In this document: piece by piece, positions 1 through 7,405 of the stretch
How the letters are laid out: the number at the start of each line of letters is the position of its first letter
How positions within the stretch are numbered: the stretch's first letter is position 1
Assembly (NCBI GenBank): GCA_002720275.1
Contig: PBHR01000042.1
Coordinates: 1-32,290, forward strand
Direction: 5' to 3'
Source of the DNA: Methanobacteriota archaeon
Lineage (GTDB): Archaea; Thermoplasmatota; Poseidoniia; Poseidoniales; Poseidoniaceae
DNA: 32,290 bases
Notes under the pieces: generated by a model
Told to the model about the DNA's origin: nothing
What the model saw: the letters and a program-made list of their open reading frames with translations, nothing else
Databases searched by the model: none
Translations under genes and position numbers: made by a program

Positions 1-105
1 GAATATGCAATATCAATAGACGTTCATCATGGCCCAGACAGTGTTAAGTTGACTGGTGACCTCCCAGCTAGCTTGATTGGGAGATTTACGCAATACAAAT
101 GTTGA
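1..105 (+). CDS. C-terminal end of an unidentified protein (partial, cut by window start)
   Basis: Frame 1 is open from the first base to a TGA at 103-105, giving 34 residues that end in GRFTQYKC. The composition looks protein-like (HHGPDSVKLTGDLPASL), but I recognise no family. A 35-codon open frame in AT-rich DNA is only weak evidence. If real, it is the tail of a plus-strand gene lying mostly outside the window, ending tail-to-tail with the small minus-strand ORF at 118-303. Confidence 0.3.
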   Translation, partial: EYAISIDVHHGPDSVKLTGDLPASLIGRFTQYKC

Positions 106-117
106 TATAATACTATT

Positions 118-303
118 TTATATGCTTCGCAAAAGAAAATAGAATGCGATTCCACATATGCTAGTAAAAAATATGTATCTTACTATACCTAATATAGCTC
201 TGAAAATATTTCCTGCTATATTTGACAACTTGATAGGTTCCATAGTACCCATGTACTTACTAGGAGTGGTACTATTGTAAGTACGCTTGTTGATTTTGTC
301 CAA
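118..303 (-). CDS. small hypothetical membrane protein (61 aa)
   Basis: This 61-residue ORF starts at TTG (301-303), with a GGAG-type ribosome binding site a few bases upstream on the minus strand. The N-terminal half is polar (KINKRTYNSTTPSK). Residues from about 33 to the end form one hydrophobic stretch (AILGIVRYIFFTSICG) that could span the membrane once. No family is recognised. It lies about 150 bp downstream of the Xer-type recombinase on the same strand. The TTG start and short length keep confidence low, and it could be a chance ORF. If it is not real, 106-456 is a 350-bp non-coding stretch. Confidence 0.3.
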   Translation of the reverse strand: MDKINKRTYNSTTPSKYMGTMEPIKLSNIAGNIFRAILGIVRYIFFTSICGIAFYFLLRSI

Positions 304-456
304 AATATTGCTCCATTCTACAAATATTTATATACTTTATACATATACAGTTGCAATTAAGGAGCCACCATCTACTTTGTATTCAACCAATATATAGTAA
401 TTTCTGTCTTGCTTATATATTGCGTATAGGCATGAACATCTGCACCAATTGTATAA
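304..456. other. intergenic stretch with no recognised element
   Basis: This 153-bp AT-rich gap separates the Xer-type gene from the small 118-303 ORF. I see no tRNA, no hairpin with a T-run and no strong promoter. Its only notable content is a 15-bp word at 419-433 that recurs inverted at 7374-7388. Confidence 0.5.
419..433 (+). repeat. 15-bp word repeated inverted in another intergenic gap
   Basis: ATTGCGTATAGGCAT occurs here and, as its reverse complement, at 7374-7388. Both copies lie in short intergenic gaps. A single 15-bp match within 32 kb is near chance expectation, so function is unproven. Confidence 0.35.
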
Positions 457-1467
457 TTAATCATTAAATATGTCGTTATAGCTCCTATCAAGATCATCAT
501 CTGTTAGGTGTGCATATCTTTGTGTTATGGCAATGCTTTTATGTCTAGCTAGTTTTTGCGCTAGCTTTAGGTTACCTTGGGATGCTTTAAGTACTATTGT
601 GACAAAATAGTGTCGAAATGAATGGGGTGTTATAGTCCCTATATGATCTGATCCAAGGGCAGTGTTTACCCATTTGTTGATGATATTACGGGCTCCCATT
701 GATTTTATGGGTAGTGTTTTATTGCTACTACCTAGGTCGTGTCTTGCGAATAAGGGTAAACTGGTTAGTGCTTTTCGTGAGCTGCCGTCTTGAATTGACC
801 TTAGTTTTAAGTAATGAGTTATTGTATTATGTGCTCGCTCAGAAAAGCGTACTATACTTTCTTGGCCTCCTTTGATTATTACTATTGCTTGGCGTTCATT
901 ACTGTCGTATTGGCCGCGTGTTAAACTACACGCTTCGCTGATTCTTAAGCCAGTATCAGCTAATGTAACTATAAAAGCTTTGTCACGATATAAACGTAAT
1001 ATGCTGCGTTCATCATCGTTTGGTGTGGGTTTTGTGGTTAATACTATCCTAATTATTTTATCTATGTTTTCGCGTGGGAATTGGGGGAGCTTTTGGGCTA
1101 CTTTGCGTTGTCGCCGTTTTATTATTGTGCGTACTCTAGTTAAGTTTAGTTTGATGTTATATTCAGACGACAGGAATTCATAAAATCCTACTACTGCAGT
1201 AAGGTATAGTTGTTCTGTAGCTGGAGCATATTTTCTTAGTTTTTGGATATAGTGAAGTACAAATTCTTCCTTGAGGTTATTAGTAAGGGAATTAGTTAGG
1301 TCAATTCCATGTTCAGTTAACATTTCAGTAAATTTTTCAATGGATTGTTTGTAGGAACGCGCAGTATTAGGACTACGACTCTCTCTTACAATCTGATTAT
1401 AGTGCCGGAGTGATTCCTCTAATGTAGTATGTTTATTGTTTATTCTCATAGCTTGATATAATAACAC
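457..1467 (-). CDS. Xer-type tyrosine recombinase
   Basis: Site-specific DNA recombinase of the XerC/XerD (phage integrase) family, which cuts and rejoins DNA through a tyrosine-DNA intermediate; Xer proteins resolve chromosome dimers at dif. The full catalytic set is visible in the 336-residue frame: Arg175 (TGLRISEA), Lys199 (IKGG), His282 and Arg285 (HSFRH), His309 (RHKS) and Tyr318 (QRYAH). An N-terminal SAM-like core-binding domain spans roughly residues 15-110. The frame begins at GTG (1465-1467) without a clear Shine-Dalgarno; ATG at 1447-1449 is an alternative that trims six residues. Length fits XerC/D. It follows the CCA-adding-type gene on the same strand. No integrase neighbours such as an excisionase, att repeats or phage genes are seen, so a housekeeping Xer is likelier than an element integrase. 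I cannot tell XerC from XerD. Confidence 0.85.
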   Translation of the reverse strand: MLLYQAMRINNKHTTLEESLRHYNQIVRESRSPNTARSYKQSIEKFTEMLTEHGIDLTNSLTNNLKEEFVLHYIQKLRKYAPATEQLYLTAVVGFYEFLSSEYNIKLNLTRVRTIIKRRQRKVAQKLPQFPRENIDKIIRIVLTTKPTPNDDERSILRLYRDKAFIVTLADTGLRISEACSLTRGQYDSNERQAIVIIKGGQESIVRFSERAHNTITHYLKLRSIQDGSSRKALTSLPLFARHDLGSSNKTLPIKSMGARNIINKWVNTALGSDHIGTITPHSFRHYFVTIVLKASQGNLKLAQKLARHKSIAITQRYAHLTDDDLDRSYNDIFND

Positions 1468-1528
1468 TTATCACTAGCATTAGCAAATCAATCTTTGAAT
1501 AAGGCTCCCTACACTATGTAGAAGTATG

Positions 1529-2956
1529 TTATTTTTCCGATTCATATATCTGTTTTGCATATTTCATTGCATCAGATTTATTATTAATTTGTCCACTAAC
1601 TTGCTCTTCTGTTATTAAGTTAAGGATTTTGCCAATTGTTGTTCCAGGTATATCCTGAAATTCTGATATTAGATCGTTGCCATTTAATAGTTGAGGTGGA
1701 TCTACAATTTGATGATATTTGTTGAAGTAAGCGTCTATTATTATATGGAGACTATGAAGACTGTGTTCCCAGATGCTGTGTGGCAAATCGGTGCCATAAT
1801 ATGCCATTATTTCTGAAAGGCTGATTAGTGCTATACAAATACCTAGATTTTTGTGTTTTTTGTGATATCTGTGAATTGATTTTGCTGTATAGTTACGTAA
1901 TTGCTCGTAATTATTGTGATTATCTATCGAGTCAGTTATGTCAGCGGTTGAACTCATAGCCTTTAGCATGTGTACTTCATTATTGCTGAACTTCAAATAA
2001 TTATTATATTTAGTATCTATTTTTGATAATGTGGTCTTTAGAAGGACAGCTAGAGCCATAATTTGTGTAAGGGTTCGTTTGTCAGATGTATTCGTCAATA
2101 GATATTTTTGAAGTTTGGATTTGTCTTGAAATATAGTTGAAAAAAAATACCCTAATTTATATTGAACTGCTCTATCTCTATTTCCGGTATTGAAAATTAC
2201 TCCAAGTAAATCTTGAAGGCACTTATATTGCTTTACGGATTGTTCATAATTTCCTATGCCTGTTGATTGGTTTAGATCAGGGATAAATTTTTCTAAAATG
2301 TTCATGTGTGTTAATAGTGCAATTGCTTTGCTTGGGTCTGCGCCATCGATACATTTTATAAGTTCATCACGAACCCTTTCTGGTGATGTCTGATTGACAG
2401 TTATTATGTTTTGGCGCATAGCTTTCTTGGTATTTTGATCAATTACAAAATTAGAATCTACTGCTAATCGTATTGCTCGTAATAATCTGATTGGGTCATT
2501 GATAAATGATTTTTTGGATGTTATGCTAATTGTATTCTTCTGTAAATCCTGTAATCCCCCTGTTGGATCAAATAAGTCTTTAGTTTTACAGTTGTATGCT
2601 ATTGCATTTATTGTAAAGTCACGATTCTTTAAATCTGTCTCAAGTCCTTCAGGATGGATGGTTGATACATCGATAGACATGTTGTTTTGGTTATGGAGCA
2701 ATACACGTCCGACCCCCCTTTTTTTATCTAATATATAGAAACTTCCGTTCAAATGATTAGCTATTCGTTTGGCACCAAGGATTGCATTTTGTGATACTAA
2801 GAAGTCTAGATCGCAGACTTGTTGGTTAAGGACCATTGCTCTAATTGCGCCTCCTACTAACCATACCGAATTATTATCTTGCTGTAATAATTTATATACG
2901 TTAAAATAAATCTCTGGAAAATTAAGTTTTGGTATTTTTGTGATCTGACTATTCAT
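1529..2956 (-). CDS. cca: tRNA nucleotidyltransferase / poly(A) polymerase family (CCA-adding enzyme)
   Basis: Class II nucleotidyltransferase, expected to add or repair the 3' CCA end of tRNAs; close relatives are A-adding enzymes or poly(A) polymerases. Visible motifs are the nucleotide-binding LVGGAIR near residues 34-40 with catalytic Asp pair DLDF just after, the template-region motif RDFTINAIAYN, and the ERVRDEL helix motif. The C-terminal half (about 200-475) is helical and divergent. The residue after GGAIR, usually Asp (GGAVRD), is Ala here. At 475 residues it is within the family range. The start ATG has no strong ribosome binding site. It lies 47 bp downstream of hpt and upstream of the Xer-type gene, probably cotranscribed. 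CCA-adding versus poly(A) polymerase cannot be settled by eye. Confidence 0.82.
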   Translation of the reverse strand: MNSQITKIPKLNFPEIYFNVYKLLQQDNNSVWLVGGAIRAMVLNQQVCDLDFLVSQNAILGAKRIANHLNGSFYILDKKRGVGRVLLHNQNNMSIDVSTIHPEGLETDLKNRDFTINAIAYNCKTKDLFDPTGGLQDLQKNTISITSKKSFINDPIRLLRAIRLAVDSNFVIDQNTKKAMRQNIITVNQTSPERVRDELIKCIDGADPSKAIALLTHMNILEKFIPDLNQSTGIGNYEQSVKQYKCLQDLLGVIFNTGNRDRAVQYKLGYFFSTIFQDKSKLQKYLLTNTSDKRTLTQIMALAVLLKTTLSKIDTKYNNYLKFSNNEVHMLKAMSSTADITDSIDNHNNYEQLRNYTAKSIHRYHKKHKNLGICIALISLSEIMAYYGTDLPHSIWEHSLHSLHIIIDAYFNKYHQIVDPPQLLNGNDLISEFQDIPGTTIGKILNLITEEQVSGQINNKSDAMKYAKQIYESEK

Positions 2957-3003
2957 ATTCTGATTGGTTGAAACTAATTCTTATACTATCAGTACGAAAT
3001 GTC

Positions 3004-3555
3004 TTATTTGTTCACACCGATATAAGGTAGGTTTCTCCAATATCCTTCTGTATCGTCGAGACCATAACCAACAATAAACTTATCAGGTATCTCAAATCCA
3101 ATGTAGTCAATCTCTATGTCGACTTCCCGCCGTATTCGTTTATCGAGTAAAGTGCAGACTCGCAGACTTTTAGGGGATCTACTATTGAGAAGATTCAGTA
3201 CGTGTTTTAATGTGTGTCCAGTGTCTATTATATCTTCCACTAAAATTACATTCATATTTTCTATATCTGTTAGAAGATCCATGGTTATACGGGCTCTGCC
3301 TTCAGATTTTGTAATACCATCTACGTATGATGATACTGCCATGAAGTCAATGTGATGAGGTATTGAAATCTGTCTCATTAGATCGCTTAGAAAAAGGACA
3401 CCACCTCTCAAAATACAAACCAATATAAAATGCTGTCCTGCATAGTCGTTAGTAATCTCTACAGCTAATTCTGTTATACGACTTTGCAATGAGTGCGAAT
3501 CAATTAGTACATCGATATTATCATTCTTAATTGTTTTATAAATAGCTGTTCCCAT
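3004..3555 (-). CDS. hpt: hypoxanthine phosphoribosyltransferase
   Basis: Purine salvage enzyme converting hypoxanthine or guanine plus PRPP to IMP or GMP in the cytoplasm. The PRPP-binding signature VILVEDIIDTGHTL is complete. Also present are the LRGG loop, the KSEG flexible-loop region, and the C-terminal PDKFIVGYGLD and RNLPYIG motifs of bacterial HPRTs. The open frame extends back to 3654 and overlaps tdk, but I choose ATG at 3553-3555 (MGTAIYKT). This gives about 183 residues, the usual length, leaves a 34-bp gap after the tdk stop, and has AGGTC just upstream. It sits between tdk and the CCA-adding-type gene in an apparent minus-strand operon. It re-uses the purine bases that the large operon at 7406-22421 appears to break down. 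Confidence 0.92.
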   Translation of the reverse strand: MGTAIYKTIKNDNIDVLIDSHSLQSRITELAVEITNDYAGQHFILVCILRGGVLFLSDLMRQISIPHHIDFMAVSSYVDGITKSEGRARITMDLLTDIENMNVILVEDIIDTGHTLKHVLNLLNSRSPKSLRVCTLLDKRIRREVDIEIDYIGFEIPDKFIVGYGLDDTEGYWRNLPYIGVNK

Positions 3556-3589
3556 AGTGACCTGTATTTTAGATTTTGATATTTTACAA

Positions 3590-4171
3590 TCATTTTCTGT
3601 GTGGTACCTCATGATGAATACGACATCTTGCTTCATAACTTTCACTTCCTCCAACTACTACAGTAGGTTCTTCATAGTATGCAGGTCTTCCATCAATCAT
3701 TCGTTGCGTTCGAGAAGCATCGGTACCACACACAACACATATTGCTCTTAGTTTGCTTATTTTTTCTGATAATGCCAATATCCTTGGCATGGGGCCAAAT
3801 GGATTTCCTCTAAAATCTTGATCTAATCCAGCAACTATGACTCTCATGCCTCTATTAGCTAAGTCTTCACAAATATCTGCAATATTGTCATCGAAGAACT
3901 GAGCTTCATCTATAGCAACGACTGTTGTGTTGTATTGAAGATTACTAAGTATTTCTTTACTACTAGCAATGGGTATTGCCTGAGAGTTAGTGCCTGCATG
4001 TGAAGTAACCTTATCTGTTCCGAAACGATGATCAAGCTTTGGCTTGAATACTTGAACTGACTGCTTTGCTATTGTTGCACGACGAAGTCTTCTCAATAGT
4101 TCTTCGGTTTTGCCACTAAACATCGATCCAGTAATTACTTCAATCCATCCAAGTGAGTTAGTAGAATTCAT
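3590..4171 (-). CDS. tdk: thymidine kinase (TK1-like)
   Basis: Phosphorylates thymidine to dTMP with ATP (pyrimidine salvage). The 193-residue protein has the P-loop GSMFSGKT (residues 15-22), the Walker B/catalytic DEAQFFDD (88-95, Glu89 as general base), and a C-terminal zinc site formed by Cys145, Cys148, Cys183 and His186. These are the hallmarks of the type II (TK1-like) family, and the length is typical. The start at 4171 is preceded by AT-rich sequence without an obvious Shine-Dalgarno. It is the first gene of the leftward tdk-hpt-cca-xer group and is divergent from the sugar-ABC ATPase gene across a 124-bp promoter region. Confidence 0.93.
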   Translation of the reverse strand: MNSTNSLGWIEVITGSMFSGKTEELLRRLRRATIAKQSVQVFKPKLDHRFGTDKVTSHAGTNSQAIPIASSKEILSNLQYNTTVVAIDEAQFFDDNIADICEDLANRGMRVIVAGLDQDFRGNPFGPMPRILALSEKISKLRAICVVCGTDASRTQRMIDGRPAYYEEPTVVVGGSESYEARCRIHHEVPHRK

Positions 4172-4295
4172 TTTCAGTTACTGTTTTTATTTAGGTGTAA
4201 TATAATAATAATACTCGAGATTATACAGTAACATGTGAATCAAAGTAATGTATAATGTATGAGTTAATTGAGTTTCTAAAGCTAGGAGGAATAGT
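4172..4295. promoter_or_regulatory. divergent promoter region between tdk and the ABC ATPase gene
   Basis: For the plus strand, TATAAT at 4251-4256 is a good -10, but the -35 region (around 4228-4233, GTAACA) is weak. The ATPase gene has a near-perfect AGGAGG at 4284-4289, seven bases before its ATG. For the minus strand, TATAAT (complement of 4220-4225) has TTACTT about 17 bp upstream. These are boxes found by eye, not start sites. Confidence 0.4.
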
Positions 4296-5399
4296 ATGGC
4301 ATCTGTAACATACCAGAACGTTACTAAAGACTTTGGAGAAGTTATAGCTGTAAATGATCTGTCTATACACGTCGAAGATCAGGAATTTTTAGTTTTAGTT
4401 GGACCATCAGGGTGTGGTAAAACAACTGCTCTACGTTTGCTTGCTGGATTAGAAGAAACTACAGGTGGATCAATATCTATTGGAGATCGTGTAGTGAATG
4501 ATGTTGCTCCTAAAGATCGCGATATTGCTATGGTGTTTCAGTCGTATGCACTTTATCCACATATGACTGTATTTGATAACATGGCTTTTGGATTAAAGCT
4601 CCGTAAAACACCAAAAGATGAAATTAGGAAGCGAGTTGTTGATGCAGCAGAAATTTTAGGGATTGAAATGCTTTTGAAACGAAAACCAAAGCAACTGTCT
4701 GGTGGTCAGCGTCAAAGAGTAGCAGTTGGTAGAGCTATTGTACGTGATCCTGCTGTGTTTTTGTTTGATGAACCTTTGTCAAATTTGGATGCGAAACTCA
4801 GAGTTCAGACTCGAGCAGAAATTTCTAAACTCCATCAAAGGTTGCAATCTACATTTATATATGTTACACATGATCAAGTTGAAGCTATGACTATGGCTAC
4901 AAGAATTGCTGTAATGAGTGATGGTATTCTTCAGCAGATAGATAGTCCACAAGTATTGTATGATAATCCTAGTAACATATTTGTAGCAGGATTTATAGGT
5001 TCACCTAGTATGAATTTTGGAAATGGTAAATTGATGCAGTCAGATGGTAGATTAGTGATTGATACTGGGTATATGCAATTATCAACATCAAGTGCTAAGC
5101 AAGATGCTTATTCTAAGCACGTTGGCAAGGATATTATTTTTGGTATTAGGCCTGAAGATTTACATGATCCTAGTTTTATACCACCTGGTGTAGCTAATGA
5201 ATCTTCAATTGAAGCAAATGTTGATGTTATGGAAATGATGGGCAATGAAGTATTTGTATATCTTAAAGTACAAGATCAGGACATGATAGCCCGTGTTGAT
5301 CCTCGAACTGACTTTAAGGTTGGAGATACTGTTAAAATAGCTACTAATGTTGATAATGTACATCTTTTTGATAAGGAAACAGAATTGACATTACAATAG
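4296..5399 (+). CDS. sugar ABC transporter ATP-binding subunit (UgpC/MsmX/MalK type)
   Basis: ATPase that would energise a carbohydrate or glycerol-3-phosphate importer on the inner face of the membrane. It has Walker A GPSGCGKT (36-43), Q-loop VFQSYALYPH, signature LSGGQRQRV (134-142), Walker B VFLFDEP (154-160) and the switch His192 in VTHDQVEAMT. A C-terminal TOBE/OB regulatory region with the IRPEDLHDP motif follows. The 367 residues match the family. It stands alone: no permease or binding-protein gene flanks it, as is common for multitask ATPases such as MsmX that serve several importers encoded elsewhere. Strong AGGAGG before the ATG; a hairpin follows at 5437-5456. The exact sugar cannot be assigned. 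Confidence 0.9.
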   Translation: MASVTYQNVTKDFGEVIAVNDLSIHVEDQEFLVLVGPSGCGKTTALRLLAGLEETTGGSISIGDRVVNDVAPKDRDIAMVFQSYALYPHMTVFDNMAFGLKLRKTPKDEIRKRVVDAAEILGIEMLLKRKPKQLSGGQRQRVAVGRAIVRDPAVFLFDEPLSNLDAKLRVQTRAEISKLHQRLQSTFIYVTHDQVEAMTMATRIAVMSDGILQQIDSPQVLYDNPSNIFVAGFIGSPSMNFGNGKLMQSDGRLVIDTGYMQLSTSSAKQDAYSKHVGKDIIFGIRPEDLHDPSFIPPGVANESSIEANVDVMEMMGNEVFVYLKVQDQDMIARVDPRTDFKVGDTVKIATNVDNVHLFDKETELTLQ

Positions 5400-5436
5400 T
5401 TTGTTTGCAGTATGTTTAAAAAGTGAATGTTTTTTA

Positions 5437-5456
5437 GGGCAGGTATACACCTGCCC
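5437..5456 (+). terminator. likely intrinsic terminator after the ABC ATPase gene
   Basis: A perfect 8-bp stem, GGGCAGGT / ACCTGCCC (5437-5444 and 5449-5456), closes a 4-base loop and is followed by TTGTTATATA. The T-run is short and interrupted. It sits 37 bp after the ATPase stop and 29 bp before the apgM start, so it probably ends the upstream transcript. Confidence 0.6.
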
Positions 5457-5485
5457 TTGTTATATATAAATAGGTCATTTTTGCG

Positions 5486-6694
5486 ATGGATCTAATAAGT
5501 TCATTAATCAAAACAAATAATACTAAGATAATAGTTTTAGTAATTGATGGAATTGGTGGTTTAGCACATCCGTCAACTGGGCAAACTGCACTTGAGTATG
5601 CTTCAACACCTAATTTGGATATACTTACATCAGAAGGTACAACAGGCCAGATATTACCAATAGATTATGGAATCACTCCTGGATCGGGTCCTGCTCATTT
5701 GTCACTATTTGGATATGATGCAATTACATCTCAAATAGGCAGAGGGATTTTAGAAGCATATGGAGTGGGTATGAATGTTAGTGGAAGTGATGTAGCTGTA
5801 AGAGGCAATTTTTGTACTACAGATCAAGATAGAAATATTGTTGACCGTAGAGCTGGACGTATTTCTAATAAAATAGCTCAACCCCTTGTTGAGCTATTAA
5901 AAGAAATAGATATTGAAGGTGTTGACATAGAGCTTCGTCATGTGAATCAGCATCGATTTGCTGCTGTGTTTAAAGGAAATGAATTATCCGATGCCGTATA
6001 TGATACAGATCCTCAAGTAATAAATGAAAAACCATTATTACCAAAACCCAAAAACTTAGAAGCTAATCGGACTGTGGAAATTTTGAATCATTGGATTGAT
6101 AGTGCAGAGGAAATTCTAGGAGATAGAAAAGATGCAAACATGGTGATACTACGTGGATTTTCGCATAATCCGGGTTTGCGTAGTTTTATAGATAAATATG
6201 GTTTGAATGCAACTTGTATTGCTGCATATCCCATGTATAAAGGAATTGCACGATTAGTTGGTATGGAAATAGTGGAAAATGTAGGCAAGGAAGTGTATGA
6301 ACAATTTAAACTGGCGAAAAATGTTTTAGATGATGGTCAGTCTGATTATTTGTACATCCATGTGAAAGAAACAGATAGTTGTGGTGAAGATGGTGACTAT
6401 AGTGGAAAAGTTAAAATCATTGAAGAAATAGATAAAAATATCAAAATACTTGTTGAAGCTAATCCCTCTGTAATTGTTGTAACAGGTGATCATTCTACCC
6501 CATCTATAATGAGCGCACATTCATGGCACCCAGTTCCACTATTGATATGGGCCCCTGAAACAGTTAGGAGAGATAGTAATAATATGTTTGGAGAGGAAAG
6601 TTGTGCGACAGGCGGAATTGGTACAATTAAAGCTAAGTACCTTATGAACCTAATTTTAGCACATTCACAACGTTTGAAAAAATTTGGAGCTTAA
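5486..6694 (+). CDS. apgM: 2,3-bisphosphoglycerate-independent phosphoglycerate mutase, archaeal type
   Basis: Interconverts 3- and 2-phosphoglycerate in glycolysis/gluconeogenesis; alkaline-phosphatase superfamily, two-metal enzyme. The start VLVIDGIGG supplies the first metal Asp (residue 21). GITPGSGPAHLSLFGYD (about 70-85) carries the catalytic Ser region, and VTGDHSTPS with HSWHPVP (about 333-352) gives later metal ligands. At 402 residues it matches ApgM rather than the roughly 510-residue GpmI form. Only AGGT about 11 bases upstream resembles a ribosome binding site; AT-rich TATATAAA before it could be a -10 giving a short leader. Its 3' end overlaps the convergent DUF1461 gene by 4 bp. 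It is not obviously tied to neighbouring pathways. Confidence 0.9.
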   Translation: MDLISSLIKTNNTKIIVLVIDGIGGLAHPSTGQTALEYASTPNLDILTSEGTTGQILPIDYGITPGSGPAHLSLFGYDAITSQIGRGILEAYGVGMNVSGSDVAVRGNFCTTDQDRNIVDRRAGRISNKIAQPLVELLKEIDIEGVDIELRHVNQHRFAAVFKGNELSDAVYDTDPQVINEKPLLPKPKNLEANRTVEILNHWIDSAEEILGDRKDANMVILRGFSHNPGLRSFIDKYGLNATCIAAYPMYKGIARLVGMEIVENVGKEVYEQFKLAKNVLDDGQSDYLYIHVKETDSCGEDGDYSGKVKIIEEIDKNIKILVEANPSVIVVTGDHSTPSIMSAHSWHPVPLLIWAPETVRRDSNNMFGEESCATGGIGTIKAKYLMNLILAHSQRLKKFGA

Positions 6695-7353
6695 ATTCGC
6701 TTTACTATCAGTAGCAGAATAGCACATTCAGTTAGTATAGCTAAGGTTATATAGATTGTAATATCAAACCAAAATTTCAGTGGAAACAATCTAATTAACA
6801 TATCTGTAGATGCAAATGTCCATGTACCATCCTCAAATAATAGTTCGTGAAATGAAGTAAAAAATGCATTAAAATTCAATAAAATATATATCAATATGGT
6901 AAATATTACGATAATAAAAGCCCAATTAACAAAAATTACAGGGCTTTTTAGTGTAGACAAGGTTACCCAATTAAAATAAAGTGACACACAAAATACAACT
7001 AAAGCACTCCAAAATGACCATTTCGACCATAATAAAATTGATTTAATCACATTACGAACGTCCTTCATATGTTTGATTTCCCTGGAATTGAATATACTCT
7101 GCCCTTGATCATCATCTAATTCCGCCAAATAGTTTTCCTTAGTAGTACCTATAACATACTCAACGCAATCAATAGCAATAATTCGAGCCTCCTCTATACC
7201 ACCAATGTCTATAAACATACTGTCAGACATCTTTAAACGAGTATATTCGAAGTCAATAATCCAGGGGTTCAAAAACCCCAACAAAACAACACCTAAAATT
7301 ATACCTGGTAAGCATGCCCCTATTATTAATATATTTAGTCGTTTTAGTAACAT
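6691..7353 (-). CDS. DUF1461 (TIGR01906-like) integral membrane protein
   Basis: Membrane protein of unknown function, 220 residues. It has an N-terminal hydrophobic segment (about 8-30), an extracytoplasmic loop (about 31-100) with the family-like EIKHMKDV, then hydrophobic segments near 110-130, 138-160 and 195-217. Between the last two lies FHELLFEDGTWTF followed by TDMLI and LFPLKFW, which resembles the DUF1461 signature as I remember it (FHxxxFxxxxWxF...TDxxIxxxP). That is recall, not a search. ATG at 7353 has AGAAG a few bases upstream, and TATAAT (complement of 7387-7392) lies just after the purH stop. It may therefore have its own promoter or be the tail of the large operon 52 bp upstream. 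Confidence 0.65.
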   Translation of the reverse strand: MLLKRLNILIIGACLPGIILGVVLLGFLNPWIIDFEYTRLKMSDSMFIDIGGIEEARIIAIDCVEYVIGTTKENYLAELDDDQGQSIFNSREIKHMKDVRNVIKSILLWSKWSFWSALVVFCVSLYFNWVTLSTLKSPVIFVNWAFIIVIFTILIYILLNFNAFFTSFHELLFEDGTWTFASTDMLIRLFPLKFWFDITIYITLAILTECAILLLIVKRI

Positions 7354-7373
7354 AAATTTCTTCTTATTAGTAT

Positions 7374-7388
7374 ATGCCTATACGCAAT
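7374..7388 (-). repeat. second copy of the 15-bp intergenic word
   Basis: Reverse complement of the word at 419-433, in the 52-bp gap between the PurH-like gene and the DUF1461 gene. It overlaps the possible -10 TATAAT (7387-7392, minus strand), so it would fall at or near the transcription start of the DUF1461 gene. Confidence 0.35.
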
Positions 7389-7405
7389 TATAGTAAAATA
7401 AATAA

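Noticed and set aside
457..1467. Integrase of a mobile element or prophage
   Set aside because: No att-like repeats, tRNA target, excisionase, phage or transfer genes nearby; neighbours are housekeeping genes and the protein has Xer-like length.
1507..1534. dif-like site beside the Xer-type gene (right half GTATGTTATTT resembles the XerD arm)
   Set aside because: About 8 of 11 positions match the common XerD arm, but the left half does not resemble a XerC arm, and the site runs into the end of the CCA-adding-type gene. Not enough to call dif.
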